From a bacterium (lineage in GTDB: Bacteria > Methylomirabilota > Methylomirabilia > Methylomirabilales > 2-02-FULL-66-22), in assembly GCA_029580855.1 (NCBI GenBank), contig JAKPQH010000156.1:1-52217 (forward strand): a stretch of 52,217 nt of DNA, written 5' to 3'. Shown piece by piece: positions 1 to 9,278 of this stretch. Numbering within the stretch: the stretch's first letter is position 1; each line of letters starts with the position of its first letter. Made by a program: the position numbers and the translations under genes. A model generated the notes under the pieces. The model searched no databases. It had not been told where the DNA came from and saw nothing but the letters and a program-made list of their open reading frames with translations.

Positions 1-376
1 TAGCACCGGACTCCCGCGATGTCAACGGGAATTTTGGAATCCATGTACGAGGCAAAATTGCAAGAAACGGCCTGTAACTAACCGAATCTACGGAGAACCA
101 CCCCTCGGAATGTACGAGGATCTGTCAAAGTCGGGTGGCAACGTCTCCCAGTTTCATGGGCCCGGCCAAACACGCGTCGCATGTTTCGGTGGACCGGGTC
201 GCGCAGAGAAAGTACAGTATCTCTTCATCCCGCCCGGTTGCAGCCGCCGCGAGCCCGACGCGCGGTGCGGTTGATGCGGTCGTTTGCCGGCGCCGGTCGG
301 CGGATTCCACGCATCAGTCCGTGGCGTCGACCGCAGCGGGGCTGACCTATCGTCACCGATAGGGGGACGACCGGCC
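1..376. other. upstream non-coding stretch
   Basis: No ORF here has recognisable protein similarity; the short frames overlap one another and look like chance in GC-rich DNA. The only signal I can support is a possible promoter at 190-218, listed separately. The left edge may cut an upstream intergenic region. Confidence 0.5.
190..218 (+). promoter_or_regulatory. candidate sigma70 promoter for the Kef-type gene
   Basis: TGGACC at 190-195 and TACAGT at 213-218 are separated by 17 bases, each matching four of six consensus positions. The same TACAGT -10 box with a 17-base spacer recurs at 4590-4618 and 20577-20605, which raises confidence slightly. The predicted leader before the start at 377 is about 150 bases. 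Confidence 0.35.
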
Positions 377-2380
377 ATGTCGACCGACGCCAATTTCTTC
401 CGAGATCTCGCCTACGTGCTCCTGGCCGCGGGTGTCGGCGGGGGAGTGGCGCGCCTGGCACGCCAGCCCGTGATCATCGGGTACGTCCTGGGTGGCATCC
501 TGGTGAGTCCGTTTACGCCGGGCCCGGTCGTCTCGGAACTCCACACTTTCGATCTGTTCGCCGAGATCGGCGTCATTCTCCTGATGTTCTTTATCGGGGT
601 GGAGTTCTCGCCGCAGGAACTCCTCCGGCTGAGATGGGTGGGGTTGGTCGGCGGGACGCTCGGGGTCCTGGCGATGACGGCGCTCGGTTTCGCCGCCGTC
701 CGCCTGGTCGGCTGTCAGCGGATCCCCGCGCTCATCGTGGGCATGATCGTCTCCACCGCGAGCACGCTGGTGCTGGTCCGGCTCCTCCTCGACCGCGGCG
801 AGCTGCACGCGCGGCACGGGCGGGTGGCGGTGGGGATCACGCTTGTCGACGACCTGGCCGTGGTGATCTTCATCTTCCTCATCCCGTCACTGGGGGCCCT
901 GGAGCCGGGACGCATCACGGCCGTCGGAATCGCCCTGGTCAAGGCCGGCGCGGTTCTCCTTCCGTTCGGAGTCCTGGCGGCGAAGGTGTTCCCGCGGCTC
1001 CTGGCCCGGGTCGCCCGGACCCAGGACCGGGAGCTCTTTCTTCTCGTCACGCTGCTTCTGAGCGTGGGGACGGCGGCGCTGAGTCAGGCCGCCGGGCTGT
1101 CGCTGGCCCTCGGCGCGTTTCTGGCCGGGCTGCTCATCAGCGGCTCCGACTACGCCCACGAGGCGCTGGCACGGCTCCTGCCGCTCCGCGACGTGTTCGT
1201 CGCCGTGTTCTTCGTGACCGTGGGCGTCCTGATCGACCCGCGGACGCTTCTCGACAATGTGCCGCTCGTGAGCGTCATGATCGGCCTCGTGGTCGTCGGC
1301 AAGCTGGTCGTCTGGACCCTGCTGGTCCGGCTGTTCCGCGAGACGTGGCGCACCGCGCTGCTGGTGGCGGTGAGCCTCACGCAGATCGGGGAGTTCGCGT
1401 TCCTCCTGGCTCGCGTGGGGATTAGCGCCGGGCACCTGGACCAGGCCGTGTTCAACGCGACGCTCCTCACGGCGCTCTTGACCATCCTGCTCAACGTGGC
1501 CCTCCTGCAGTTGGCGCCCCGGTGGCTCACCGGCTGGAAACGTGCCGGCCTCGCCCCCCCGGCACTTCCACGCGAAGGTGACGGGACGCGCGGAGGCCAT
1601 GTGATCTTGTGCGGTTTTGGGCCGCTGGGCAGCGCCGTCGGAGAGGCCCTGGAAACGTTCAAGGTTCCTTTCCTGGTGGTGGACACCGATCCCGATACCA
1701 TCCAGGGGCTCGCCGAACGCGGTGTCCCCAGCTTGTACGGGGATGCGCAGCACGAACGCATCCTGGAACACGCCGGGCTGTCCAGGGCGGCCGCGCTGCT
1801 GGTCACGCTCAGGGAGGCCGATGCGGCGTACGGGATCGTACGGGCGGCAAGACGCCTCCACCCCGAGATTCCGATCCTGGCGCGGGCCGGTTCGGCGGAG
1901 GAACAGGGGCGGCTGCGGTCGGCCGGTGCCACGGGCGTCGTCCAGCCCCGGCTGGAGGGGGCGGCCTACCTCATCCAGGAGACGCTGACGCGGCTCGGGC
2001 TGCCCGCCGCGCGCGCCGACGCCTACCTGAATCGGTTCCGCCACGCCATGGATCTGCCGGTCCGCCAGGGATTGTCCGGGCCCGACGTCCTTCCCGATGT
2101 GCGCGAGATACGCCTCGCCGCATCGGCGGAGCTGTCGGATCAGTCGCTCCGCGAGGCCCACGTGCGCGAGCGGTTCGGCGTCCTCGTTCTGGCCGTCCGG
2201 CGCGCTGACGGGACGAGCGAGGTGACGCCATCCCCCGAAACGATTCTCCGGCCCGGCGACCGGCTCCGCGTGTTCGGCCTGCCCCTGCAGATCGCCGCCT
2301 TTGAAGCCGCGGCTACCGATCCCGCCGCGGCCGCCTCCGGACGAGAGAAGCCGGAGCGGCGTCGTGCGGGAGCGCCCTGA
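377..2380 (+). CDS. Kef-type CPA2 cation/proton antiporter with TrkA-N and TrkA-C domains
   Basis: Predicted inner-membrane monovalent cation:proton antiporter of the CPA2 (KefB/KefC) family, 667 aa. Residues 1 to about 385 form a multi-pass membrane domain with the family's GYVLGGILVSPF-like entry and a long run of hydrophobic helices. From about residue 408 a Rossmann RCK/TrkA-N domain follows (GFGPLG, then a VDTDP acidic strand end), and residues 570-645 resemble TrkA-C. The size is typical for soil-bacterial KefB-like proteins. I chose ATG 377, preceded by AGGGGG at 361-366; the frame is open further upstream but that part is not protein-like. It stands alone with no KefF/KefG-type partner next to it, so glutathione gating cannot be assumed. 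Family assignment is secure; the transported ion (K+ or Na+) is not. Confidence 0.93.
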   Translation: MSTDANFFRDLAYVLLAAGVGGGVARLARQPVIIGYVLGGILVSPFTPGPVVSELHTFDLFAEIGVILLMFFIGVEFSPQELLRLRWVGLVGGTLGVLAMTALGFAAVRLVGCQRIPALIVGMIVSTASTLVLVRLLLDRGELHARHGRVAVGITLVDDLAVVIFIFLIPSLGALEPGRITAVGIALVKAGAVLLPFGVLAAKVFPRLLARVARTQDRELFLLVTLLLSVGTAALSQAAGLSLALGAFLAGLLISGSDYAHEALARLLPLRDVFVAVFFVTVGVLIDPRTLLDNVPLVSVMIGLVVVGKLVVWTLLVRLFRETWRTALLVAVSLTQIGEFAFLLARVGISAGHLDQAVFNATLLTALLTILLNVALLQLAPRWLTGWKRAGLAPPALPREGDGTRGGHVILCGFGPLGSAVGEALETFKVPFLVVDTDPDTIQGLAERGVPSLYGDAQHERILEHAGLSRAAALLVTLREADAAYGIVRAARRLHPEIPILARAGSAEEQGRLRSAGATGVVQPRLEGAAYLIQETLTRLGLPAARADAYLNRFRHAMDLPVRQGLSGPDVLPDVREIRLAASAELSDQSLREAHVRERFGVLVLAVRRADGTSEVTPSPETILRPGDRLRVFGLPLQIAAFEAAATDPAAAASGREKPERRRAGAP

Positions 2381-2596
2381 GGTCTTCCGCACGGCCGCCG
2401 CCCGATGATCCGGCCGGCGACGCGGCCGCCGGTCGGTATCAAGGTGGGCCGCGGCGCTCAGGCTCCCGATTGACGCCCCTTGCCATCTGGTGTAGGGGTG
2501 TACGCCGTCTGCGCAGGCGGGAAGCCGTGAACCTCCTGCCCCTGGGCGCGACACTGCGGCGCGCCGAGGCCGGGGTGAACAGGAAGGGCGCCGATC

Positions 2597-3727
2597 ATGG
2601 CCATGACCAACCGAGAACGCATCCTCGCCGTCCTGGACCGGAAGAGCCCCGATCGCATCCCGTGGATCGCCCGCCTGGACCTGTGGTACCACGCCCGAAT
2701 GGCGGAAGGAAACCTGCCGGCGCGGTTTCGGGGGATGAGCGTGGTGGAGGTCGGACGTGCGCTGCGCACCGGCAACCCCGCGCGAGACGGCAAGGTCTTC
2801 ACCGTCCGGTACGAAGGGCTGGAAGTCCGTTCCGAGCGGGCGCCCGGCGTGGCGCGCCAGCGTTTCATCACGCCGCACGGCGAGGTCACCTTCGGGCGGA
2901 TCCTCAGCGAGAAGGTGTCCGGAACCACGGATCAGGGGTTGCCGCTGGAGCACCCCATCCACTCGGTCGAGGACTACAAGGTACTGGAGTACATCGCCGA
3001 GCACACGTTTTACGATCCCTGTTACGACGAGTACCTGACGTACGAGGCGGCGGTGGGGGGCGAGGGCTACCCCATGGTCTCCTGCGGGGATGTCCCGTTC
3101 CACTATTTCCTTTTGCACCTGGCCGGCTACAATCAAGCCTACTTCGAGATGGTCGATCACGCCGAGGAGTTCGAGCACCTCCTCACCGTGATGGAGCAGG
3201 TCGAGCGGGAGCGGCTGTGGCCGGTCGTGGCCGATTCGCCGGCGCGGCTCATCCTCCACGGCGTCCACTTCGACTCGCAGATGACCCCGCCGCACATGTT
3301 TCGCAAGCACATGACCCCCTACTACCAGGATTTCAGCGCGCTCCTGCACGCGCGGGGCAAGACCCTCGCCTGGCACGCGGACGACGACAGCCAGGCCATC
3401 CTGGCCGAGGTCAAGGCGGCCGGCTTCGACATGTCGGAGTGCTTCTGCACGGCCCCCATGGTGGAGGTGACCCTGGAGGACGCCCGCGCCGCCTGGGGGA
3501 GCGACGTCATCATCTTCGGCGGCGTTCCCTCCATCATCCTGGAGCCGGGCTATCCGGAGGCGGAGTTCGAGGCCTATATGCGGAATCTCTTCCGCGTGAT
3601 CGCCCCGGGCGACGCCTTCATCCTGGGCGTGGCGGACAACGTGATGCCGACGTCGATCATCGAGCGCGTGGAGCGAATCTCGGATCTGGTGGAGCAGCAC
3701 GGGGCCTACCCGGTGCAGCCGTACTGA
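2597..3727 (+). CDS. uroporphyrinogen decarboxylase (URO-D) superfamily protein, non-haem type
   Basis: 376 aa, URO-D/MtaA-CmuA superfamily TIM-barrel protein. It starts with the family-typical TNRERILAVLDRKSPDRIPW. It is unlikely to be the haem enzyme HemE, because the N-terminal substrate-binding signature of HemE is absent and no haem genes are nearby. In the methylcobamide:CoM methyltransferase branch a zinc site begins with His-X-Cys; here the equivalent segment reads WHADDDS, so the Cys is replaced by Asp, while Cys residues occur later in ECFCTAP. Function is therefore open: a methyltransferase-like or decarboxylase-like enzyme of unknown substrate. ATG 2597 is near a GGAAGGGC-like purine stretch (2581-2588). 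A weak TTGACG at 2470-2475 lies upstream. It was probably once followed by the decayed binding-protein gene at 3741. Confidence 0.85.
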   Translation: MAMTNRERILAVLDRKSPDRIPWIARLDLWYHARMAEGNLPARFRGMSVVEVGRALRTGNPARDGKVFTVRYEGLEVRSERAPGVARQRFITPHGEVTFGRILSEKVSGTTDQGLPLEHPIHSVEDYKVLEYIAEHTFYDPCYDEYLTYEAAVGGEGYPMVSCGDVPFHYFLLHLAGYNQAYFEMVDHAEEFEHLLTVMEQVERERLWPVVADSPARLILHGVHFDSQMTPPHMFRKHMTPYYQDFSALLHARGKTLAWHADDDSQAILAEVKAAGFDMSECFCTAPMVEVTLEDARAAWGSDVIIFGGVPSIILEPGYPEAEFEAYMRNLFRVIAPGDAFILGVADNVMPTSIIERVERISDLVEQHGAYPVQPY

Positions 3728-3740
3728 AACGGAGCGCGTC

Positions 3741-4025
3741 TTGACGATCACACGCAGAGACACTTCGGCCGTGGCGGCCGCCCCCCTCCTCGTGCCTACC
3801 GCGTAAGCCGCCCAGACCGCGGCCGGCCCGCGCATCCGGCGCGGCGGTACGCTGGTCGCTTTGACAAGCTGGGCGTACCCCACGCTGGACCCGCACGCCA
3901 TCACGATGCGCGCGGATATGCTGGGATGCGCGGCGCTCTACACCAACGTCGTCCGGCTGCAACTCCTCGATCCCAAGACGTGGGAGCACAAGCTGGTGGC
4001 GGACCGGGCGGAGTCGTGGGCGTAG
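3741..4025 (+). pseudogene. N-terminal remnant of a family 5 peptide-type solute-binding protein
   Basis: A TTG at 3741, with GGAG about ten bases upstream, opens a twin-arginine-like leader (TITRRDTSAVAAAPLLVPTA). TAA at 3804-3806 interrupts it, and then AAQTAAGPRIRRGGTLVA, YPTLDPHAI and LVADRAESW follow in the same frame. The last three are characteristic of the N-terminus of SBP_bac_5 (DppA/GsiB-like) proteins. The frame stops at 4023-4025 after about 95 codons, whereas the family is usually near 500 aa. So there is both an internal stop and loss of more than 80 percent of the gene. It begins only 13 bases after the URO-D-like gene, suggesting they once formed an operon. Confidence 0.7.
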
Positions 4026-4026
4026 C

Positions 4027-4522
4027 GTCTACCAGATCTGAATGAAGGACGGGCCGCCCGTGGTGGCGAAGTTCTACCGCCCGGGCCGCGGGTCCGGCGT
4101 TGTTGCGGGCGGGCGGCGTGCGGTGTCTGCGGCTCCCCGGCGACTGTCACCCCGGCAACGTGCTCTGGACCCCGGACGGGCCGCACTGCGTGGACTTCGA
4201 CGACAGCCGGATGGGGCCCGCGGTGCAGGACCTGTGGATGCTCCTCTCGGGGCATCGCGCCGCCATGAACGGCCAGATCACCGACGTGCTGGCGGGCTAC
4301 GAAGACTTCTTCGAATTCGACCCACGGGAGCTGCTCCTCGTGGAAGCCCTGCGGACGCTGCGCATGATCCACGATGCGGCCTGGATCGCGCGGCGCTGGG
4401 GGGACCCCGCCTTCCCTGCAGCCTTCGCGTGGTTCAGCACGCAGACCTACTGGCAGAATCAGATTCTCGACCTGCGCGAGCAGGTCGCGCTCATGGACGA
4501 GCCGCCCCTCTCGCCGGCCTGA
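4027..4522 (+). pseudogene. srkA: internally deleted SrkA/RdoA (YihE)-like stress kinase
   Basis: The first part (frame of 4027) reads VYQI, stop (TGA 4039-4041), then MKDGPPVVAKFYRPGR, matching the nucleotide-binding N-lobe of SrkA-type kinases. Around 4090-4120 the similarity jumps to another frame, which encodes GDCHPGNVLW, VDFDDSRMGPAVQDLWML and a normal C-terminus. Those are the catalytic-loop and DFD-type metal-binding segments of the same family. Roughly 100 residues between the two lobes are missing, and the parts are out of frame. SrkA family proteins are about 325 aa and act as cytosolic Ser/Thr kinases in stress survival. The C-terminal open frame (from TTG 4100, 140 aa) could be expressed but lacks the ATP-binding lobe. 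Confidence 0.75.
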
Positions 4523-4589
4523 ACACAACGCGCTTGATCGCTCGGCGCCGCGCTATTTCTCGCGCCGACGGGCCTCACCGGAATTCTCC

Positions 4590-4618
4590 TTGACGCGGCC
4601 CCGTCAAACCCCTACAGT
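4590..4618 (+). promoter_or_regulatory. sigma70-type promoter upstream of rpsU
   Basis: TTGACG at 4590-4595 and TACAGT at 4613-4618 with an exact 17-base spacer. Transcription would start near 4625. That gives a leader of about 105 bases before the GTG of rpsU, containing the terminator-like hairpin at 4660-4692. Confidence 0.6.
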
Positions 4619-4659
4619 GGCGCTGTCTACGGTTCACACTGTTTGCGCGCACGCTTCAG

Positions 4660-4692
4660 ACGCTGCGGACCATAGCCGTCCGCAGCGTTTTT
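4660..4692 (+). terminator. intrinsic terminator or attenuator in the rpsU leader
   Basis: ACGCTGCGGAC (4660-4670) is perfectly complementary to GTCCGCAGCGT (4678-4688) with a 7-base loop, followed by a T tract (4688-4692, then GTTT). It lies between the promoter at 4590 and the rpsU ribosome-binding site at 4721. It would therefore end a transcript of about 68 bases unless read through. Either an attenuator or the terminator of a small RNA. Confidence 0.7.
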
Positions 4693-4729
4693 GTTTACGA
4701 CCATGCAAGGACCGTAGCGAGGAGGATCC

Positions 4730-5008
4730 GTGACCCAAGACAGCGCACCCGAAGAGCGGTCGGGCGGCATGCCTTCCCGATCCCGATACGGCCCCCTGGA
4801 GGTTGTGGTAGGCGAGCGCGGCGTCGAGGCCGCCATCCGGCTCTTCAAGCGTGTCGTCCTCCGGGACGGGATTCTCCAAACGCTGAAGCGTCGGTCGCAC
4901 TACGAGAAACCCGGCGAGCGCCGGCGCCGGAAGGAACGGGAGGCAACGCGACGACGTCGCAAGCAAGAACGGCGGGCGCTCTCCCGTGACCGTGGGACGG
5001 AACGATAG
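4730..5008 (+). CDS. rpsU: 30S ribosomal protein S21 with extended tails
   Basis: 92 aa basic protein. The S21 core is the segment from about residue 14 to 70: PLEVVVGERGVEAAIRLFKR followed by GILQTLKRRSHYEKP and an Arg/Lys-rich tail. S21 sits on the 30S platform near the anti-Shine-Dalgarno end of 16S rRNA and helps initiation. I chose GTG 4730 because GGAGG at 4721-4725 is well placed. An internal ATG at 4769 would give a more standard length and cannot be excluded. The next gene is an RRM protein 64 bases downstream. In cyanobacteria rbpA and rpsU are also neighbours and cold-regulated, which makes the leader terminator upstream notable. Confidence 0.9.
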   Translation: MTQDSAPEERSGGMPSRSRYGPLEVVVGERGVEAAIRLFKRVVLRDGILQTLKRRSHYEKPGERRRRKEREATRRRRKQERRALSRDRGTER

Positions 5009-5072
5009 CGATCGGACGGGCGGCCTCCGCCGCCCTGGTAATGAGCGCAGCACACAGGAAAGGGAGACGATC

Positions 5073-5387
5073 ATGGGAACTCGGCTGTACGTCGGAAACT
5101 TGCCGTTTGACGTGGATGAGGCACAGTTGCGCGGCCTGTTCGAAAGGGATGGGCGGCAGGTGAGCGAGGTAAAGATCATCATGGATCGCGACACCGGGCG
5201 GCCCCGGGGCTTCGCGTTCGTCGAGATGGGAAGCCAGGCGGACGCCAGCGGCGCGATCTCCGCGCTGAACGGGACCGAGGTCGGCGGCCGGGCACTGACG
5301 GTGAACGAAGCCCGCGACTCCGGGTCGAATCGTGGAGGCGGCGGATTCGGCAGAGGCCGGCAGGGCGGCGGTCGCGGTCGCTACTGA
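5073..5387 (+). CDS. glycine-rich RRM RNA-binding protein
   Basis: 104 aa, one RNA-recognition motif with RNP2 LYVGNL (residues 5-10) and RNP1 RGFAFVEM (residues 45-52), ending in a Gly/Arg-rich tail (residues 84-104). This is the architecture of cyanobacterial Rbp proteins and related bacterial RRM proteins, which bind single-stranded RNA and are often cold-induced. ATG 5073 follows AGGGAG at 5061-5066; upstream codons in frame are not conserved. It is probably co-transcribed with rpsU, since no terminator is visible in the 64-base gap. RNA targets cannot be inferred. Confidence 0.95.
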   Translation: MGTRLYVGNLPFDVDEAQLRGLFERDGRQVSEVKIIMDRDTGRPRGFAFVEMGSQADASGAISALNGTEVGGRALTVNEARDSGSNRGGGGFGRGRQGGGRGRY

Positions 5388-5593
5388 GATCTTCGGCGCC
5401 GTGGGCGGCACCTTCGGCGCGACGTGGCCGCCGGGTCGCGAGACGGCCCCGCGGCCGCACCCCGGACGCGGTGCCGTCGTGCCCGTTCGGGTGGTTGGGA
5501 GCAGGTCGCATGGACAGGGCACGCGACAGGGACGTCTCTTCCGGGGCGGACCGTAACCCCGTGGAACGGCAGGACGATCCGACGGAGCGCAAG

Positions 5594-5860
5594 ATGCCCA
5601 GAGAGGACAAACAAACAGCGGGCCAAGCCGTGGAGGACGAGACGGACTTTCCTGGTCTCTGCCGAATTTGCGGCGGCACCGTCCCGCCGTCAAGCGACCC
5701 CAGCAGTTGTACCCCGAGCCTCTGCAGCGAGGAATGTCTCGCCAGGGCGCTCGTCAAATACTGGGCCGCCCGCGGCGTGAGGGCCGCCGTCACGCTGCGT
5801 GACGGCTTCGCGCGGCTTGAGAGCCTGGCCGCGGACAGCGGGGCGAGGATCCATCCGTAA
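5594..5860 (+). CDS. small Cys-rich (zinc-binding-like) hypothetical protein
   Basis: 88 aa from ATG 5594, chosen because GGAG (5584-5587) lies six bases upstream; an in-frame ATG at 5510 would add 28 residues of low-complexity sequence. The body has CRICGG followed 17 residues later by a CSEEC segment, plus a Cys between them. This resembles a treble-clef or zinc-ribbon knuckle, followed by a helix rich in Ala/Arg. I do not recognise a named family. It lies downstream of the rpsU-RRM pair on the same strand, about 200 bases away, and may be a separate unit. Coding potential is plausible but not proven. Confidence 0.55.
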   Translation: MPREDKQTAGQAVEDETDFPGLCRICGGTVPPSSDPSSCTPSLCSEECLARALVKYWAARGVRAAVTLRDGFARLESLAADSGARIHP

Positions 5861-6369
5861 GACGGCGGGCCGCCGCGCAGGTGTCCCGCCACTTCCGATC
5901 TCCTGCGTGCGCCTCCACGCGCCGACGGGACGTCGGCGGTCGTCTATGCTGCACATCGTTTTGCGGGATCGCACGGAGCCGACGCCCGGCAGGCTCCCCT
6001 TCGGGGGACCGCCCGGCCCTGACCTGGTCCCGCTCCATCACCCCACACGACGAGGAGAACACATGGTATGATCGCGGGCGGTGTGGGCGGGTGGCCACCG
6101 CGGACGCCTGTGAGGCCGAGGACCCCGCACCCGGGCCCTCGGCACCACCGGAGGATCTGTCGCGCGAAAGGACCGCCATCGGCAAATTTCCGGTTGACCC
6201 GCATGGTGTCCGGCGGGTGCCCAGGGGCGCGGCGGGCGACGACCGGTTTGGCGAGCCGCACGGGCTCGGGAACGGTGCCATGACGCCCGCGCTGCCGGCC
6301 TCGGCGCGGCTCTAGCCGGGGGCGGGGCGGTTCCGAGGGCCAAGGGAGCGTTCGCGAATTTCCGATTCG
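5861..6369. other. non-coding gap before the PLP decarboxylase
   Basis: I see no supported gene. A small CCCC-TTCG-GGGG hairpin lies at 5996-6007 without a T tract. TATGAT at 6067-6072 would be a good -10 box but has no matching -35. The short frames here have no recognisable similarity. Confidence 0.4.
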
Positions 6370-7767
6370 GTGCACACGCGGGAGAAGGCTGTGGACGAGT
6401 TGCTGAGGGATGCGACGAACCGTGCAATCCGTTACCTCGACAGCATCCGCGAACGGCGAGTGTCGCCCGGGCCGGGCGCGCTGGAAGGCCTTGGCGGGTT
6501 CGCCAGGCCGCTGCAGGATCAGCCCCTCGCGCCCGCCACGGTCCTGGCGGAGCTGGACGCGCTCGGTTCGCCGGCCACGGTCGCCAGCGCGGGAGGCAGG
6601 TTCTTCGGTTTTGTCATCGGCGGCTCCCTCCCCGCCGCCCTCGCGGCCAACATACTGGCGTCGGCGTGGGATCAGAATGCCCTTTTGGAGGTCACGTCTC
6701 CTGTCGCCGCCGCCCTCGAAAAAGTGTGCCGGAACTGGATCGGCGAACTGTTCGGCTTGCCTCCCGAGAGCGAAATCGGATTCGTCACGAGCGCCACGAT
6801 GGCGAACTTCACCGGCCTGGCAGCCGCTCGGCACGCGCTTCTCCTGGAGCAGGGGTGGGACGTCGAGGCCAGAGGTCTGTTCGGTGCCCCACCCATCACG
6901 GTCGTGGTCGGCGACGAGGTGCACGTGAGTCTGTTGAAGGCCCTCAGCATGCTGGGCCTGGGCAGGGATCGGGTGGTGCGGGTCGACGCCGACGCACAGG
7001 GAAGAATCATTCCCGAACGAATCCCTGCCATCCACGGGCCCACCGTCGTCTGTCTCCAGGCCGGAAATGTGAACACCGGCGCGTTCGATCCCCTGGAAGA
7101 GGTTGCCTGGAGGCTCCACGGCGCGCCCGCATGGGTTCACGTCGACGGCGCGTTCGGTCTCTGGGCGGCCGCGTCGCCATCACGACGGCACTTGTTGCGC
7201 GGTGTCGACCGCGCCGATTCCCTGGCGACGGATGCGCACAAGTGGCTCAACGTCCCATACGACAGCGGCCTGGTCATCGTCCGCAACGCGCGCCATCTGA
7301 ACGCCGCCATGTCCTCCACCGCGGCTTACCTCGCCGAGGACGAAACCCGAGCCCCGCACCTTTGCGTGCCGGAGATGTCTCGGCGCGCGCGCGCCGTCGA
7401 GGTCTGGGCGGCCCTCCGGTCGCTCGGGAGAGCCGGTCTCGCCGAGCTCATCGACCGCACGTGCGACCACGCGAGACGCTTCGCCGAGGCCTTCAGACGC
7501 GCCGGTCACGAGGTCTTGAACGAGGTGGTGATCAACCAGGTGCTGGTATCGTTCGGCGCCCCCGAGATCACCCGTCGGGTGATCGATCGCATCCAGCAGG
7601 ATGGGACGTGCTGGTGCGGCGGCACGCGATGGCAGGGCAAGACCGCCATGAGGATCAGCGTCTCGTCCTGGGCCACGACGGACGCCGATGTCGGGAGAAG
7701 CCTTGAGGCGAGCCTGCGGATCGCGGCCGACGTCCAGTCGCATGCCGGCGGGCGCCTCGCCGGATAA
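6370..7767 (+). CDS. group II PLP-dependent decarboxylase (aromatic/glutamate decarboxylase family)
   Basis: 465 aa cytosolic enzyme of the pyridoxal-dependent decarboxylase (DDC/GAD) family. Visible landmarks are GGRFFGFVIGG near residue 76, FVTSATMANFTGL (PLP phosphate contact), HVDGAFGLWA (the Asp that holds the pyridine nitrogen) and TDAHKWLNVPYDSG with the Schiff-base Lys at residue 291. Length matches the family. It is usually annotated as aspartate aminotransferase family or pyridoxal-dependent decarboxylase; the amino-acid substrate cannot be read from the sequence. The GTG start at 6370 is the first in-frame start with sensible protein sequence, but it lacks a strong ribosome-binding site. 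No transporter or antiporter partner that would suggest an acid-resistance pair is adjacent. Confidence 0.9.
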   Translation: MHTREKAVDELLRDATNRAIRYLDSIRERRVSPGPGALEGLGGFARPLQDQPLAPATVLAELDALGSPATVASAGGRFFGFVIGGSLPAALAANILASAWDQNALLEVTSPVAAALEKVCRNWIGELFGLPPESEIGFVTSATMANFTGLAAARHALLLEQGWDVEARGLFGAPPITVVVGDEVHVSLLKALSMLGLGRDRVVRVDADAQGRIIPERIPAIHGPTVVCLQAGNVNTGAFDPLEEVAWRLHGAPAWVHVDGAFGLWAAASPSRRHLLRGVDRADSLATDAHKWLNVPYDSGLVIVRNARHLNAAMSSTAAYLAEDETRAPHLCVPEMSRRARAVEVWAALRSLGRAGLAELIDRTCDHARRFAEAFRRAGHEVLNEVVINQVLVSFGAPEITRRVIDRIQQDGTCWCGGTRWQGKTAMRISVSSWATTDADVGRSLEASLRIAADVQSHAGGRLAG

Positions 7768-8229
7768 ACAAGGGACACCCCGGACGACGTTTCTCCCCGG
7801 TGCAGTCTGGCCGCGGCTTCGACCGAAGGACACGGGTTGACGGTCCGCGAGGCGATGTCCAGCCGCCGGGATGCGGCTTGCGTTTTGGCGTGAGGGGTTT
7901 TGTTGGTTCCTCCCGCCCCGACCCGGTGGCGCACCGAGACGGGGGCCTCATCTTCCCGGCAACCCGAGGCGGCGGCAGGCCCTCTCGTGGGCATGGTCCG
8001 ACCTGGGGCGGCACTGGCGATTGGGCTTGCAGCGGGCAGGCACTTTCAAGTAACGTCCGGACCGGACCGATCGGCAAGAGCGGACGGTTCCTCGGGATCG
8101 GGGTGCGCATGGCGCGCCGGGGCGACCATACCCGGTCGTTGGCGTGATCGGCTCGGATCCTGGCGCATCGCTCGGCAGCACGGACACGGGCTGCGGGTGA
8201 CCGCGGCAAAGCGGGGCAGGGAGAGCGCG
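7768..8229. other. non-coding gap before dhaK
   Basis: Frames remain open into dhaK, but the translated sequence upstream of 8230 is not protein-like and has no family similarity. A TTGACG at about 7837 has no good -10 partner. I see no terminator for the decarboxylase. Confidence 0.4.
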
Positions 8230-9231
<1,002 letters not shown>

Positions 9232-9278
9232 GCGCCGCCAAGAGCGGTCCGCCCGCCCCCGGTATCGAGGAGAGCCGC

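Noticed and set aside
887..3904. 1005-codon open frame on the minus strand across the Kef and URO-D genes
   Set aside because: It is antisense to two recognisable genes, low-complexity (His/Arg/Gly/Asp-rich) and has no motif; long antisense frames are expected in such GC-rich coding DNA.
5996..6007. CCCC-TTCG-GGGG hairpin as a terminator
   Set aside because: Only four pairs plus flanks and no T tract.
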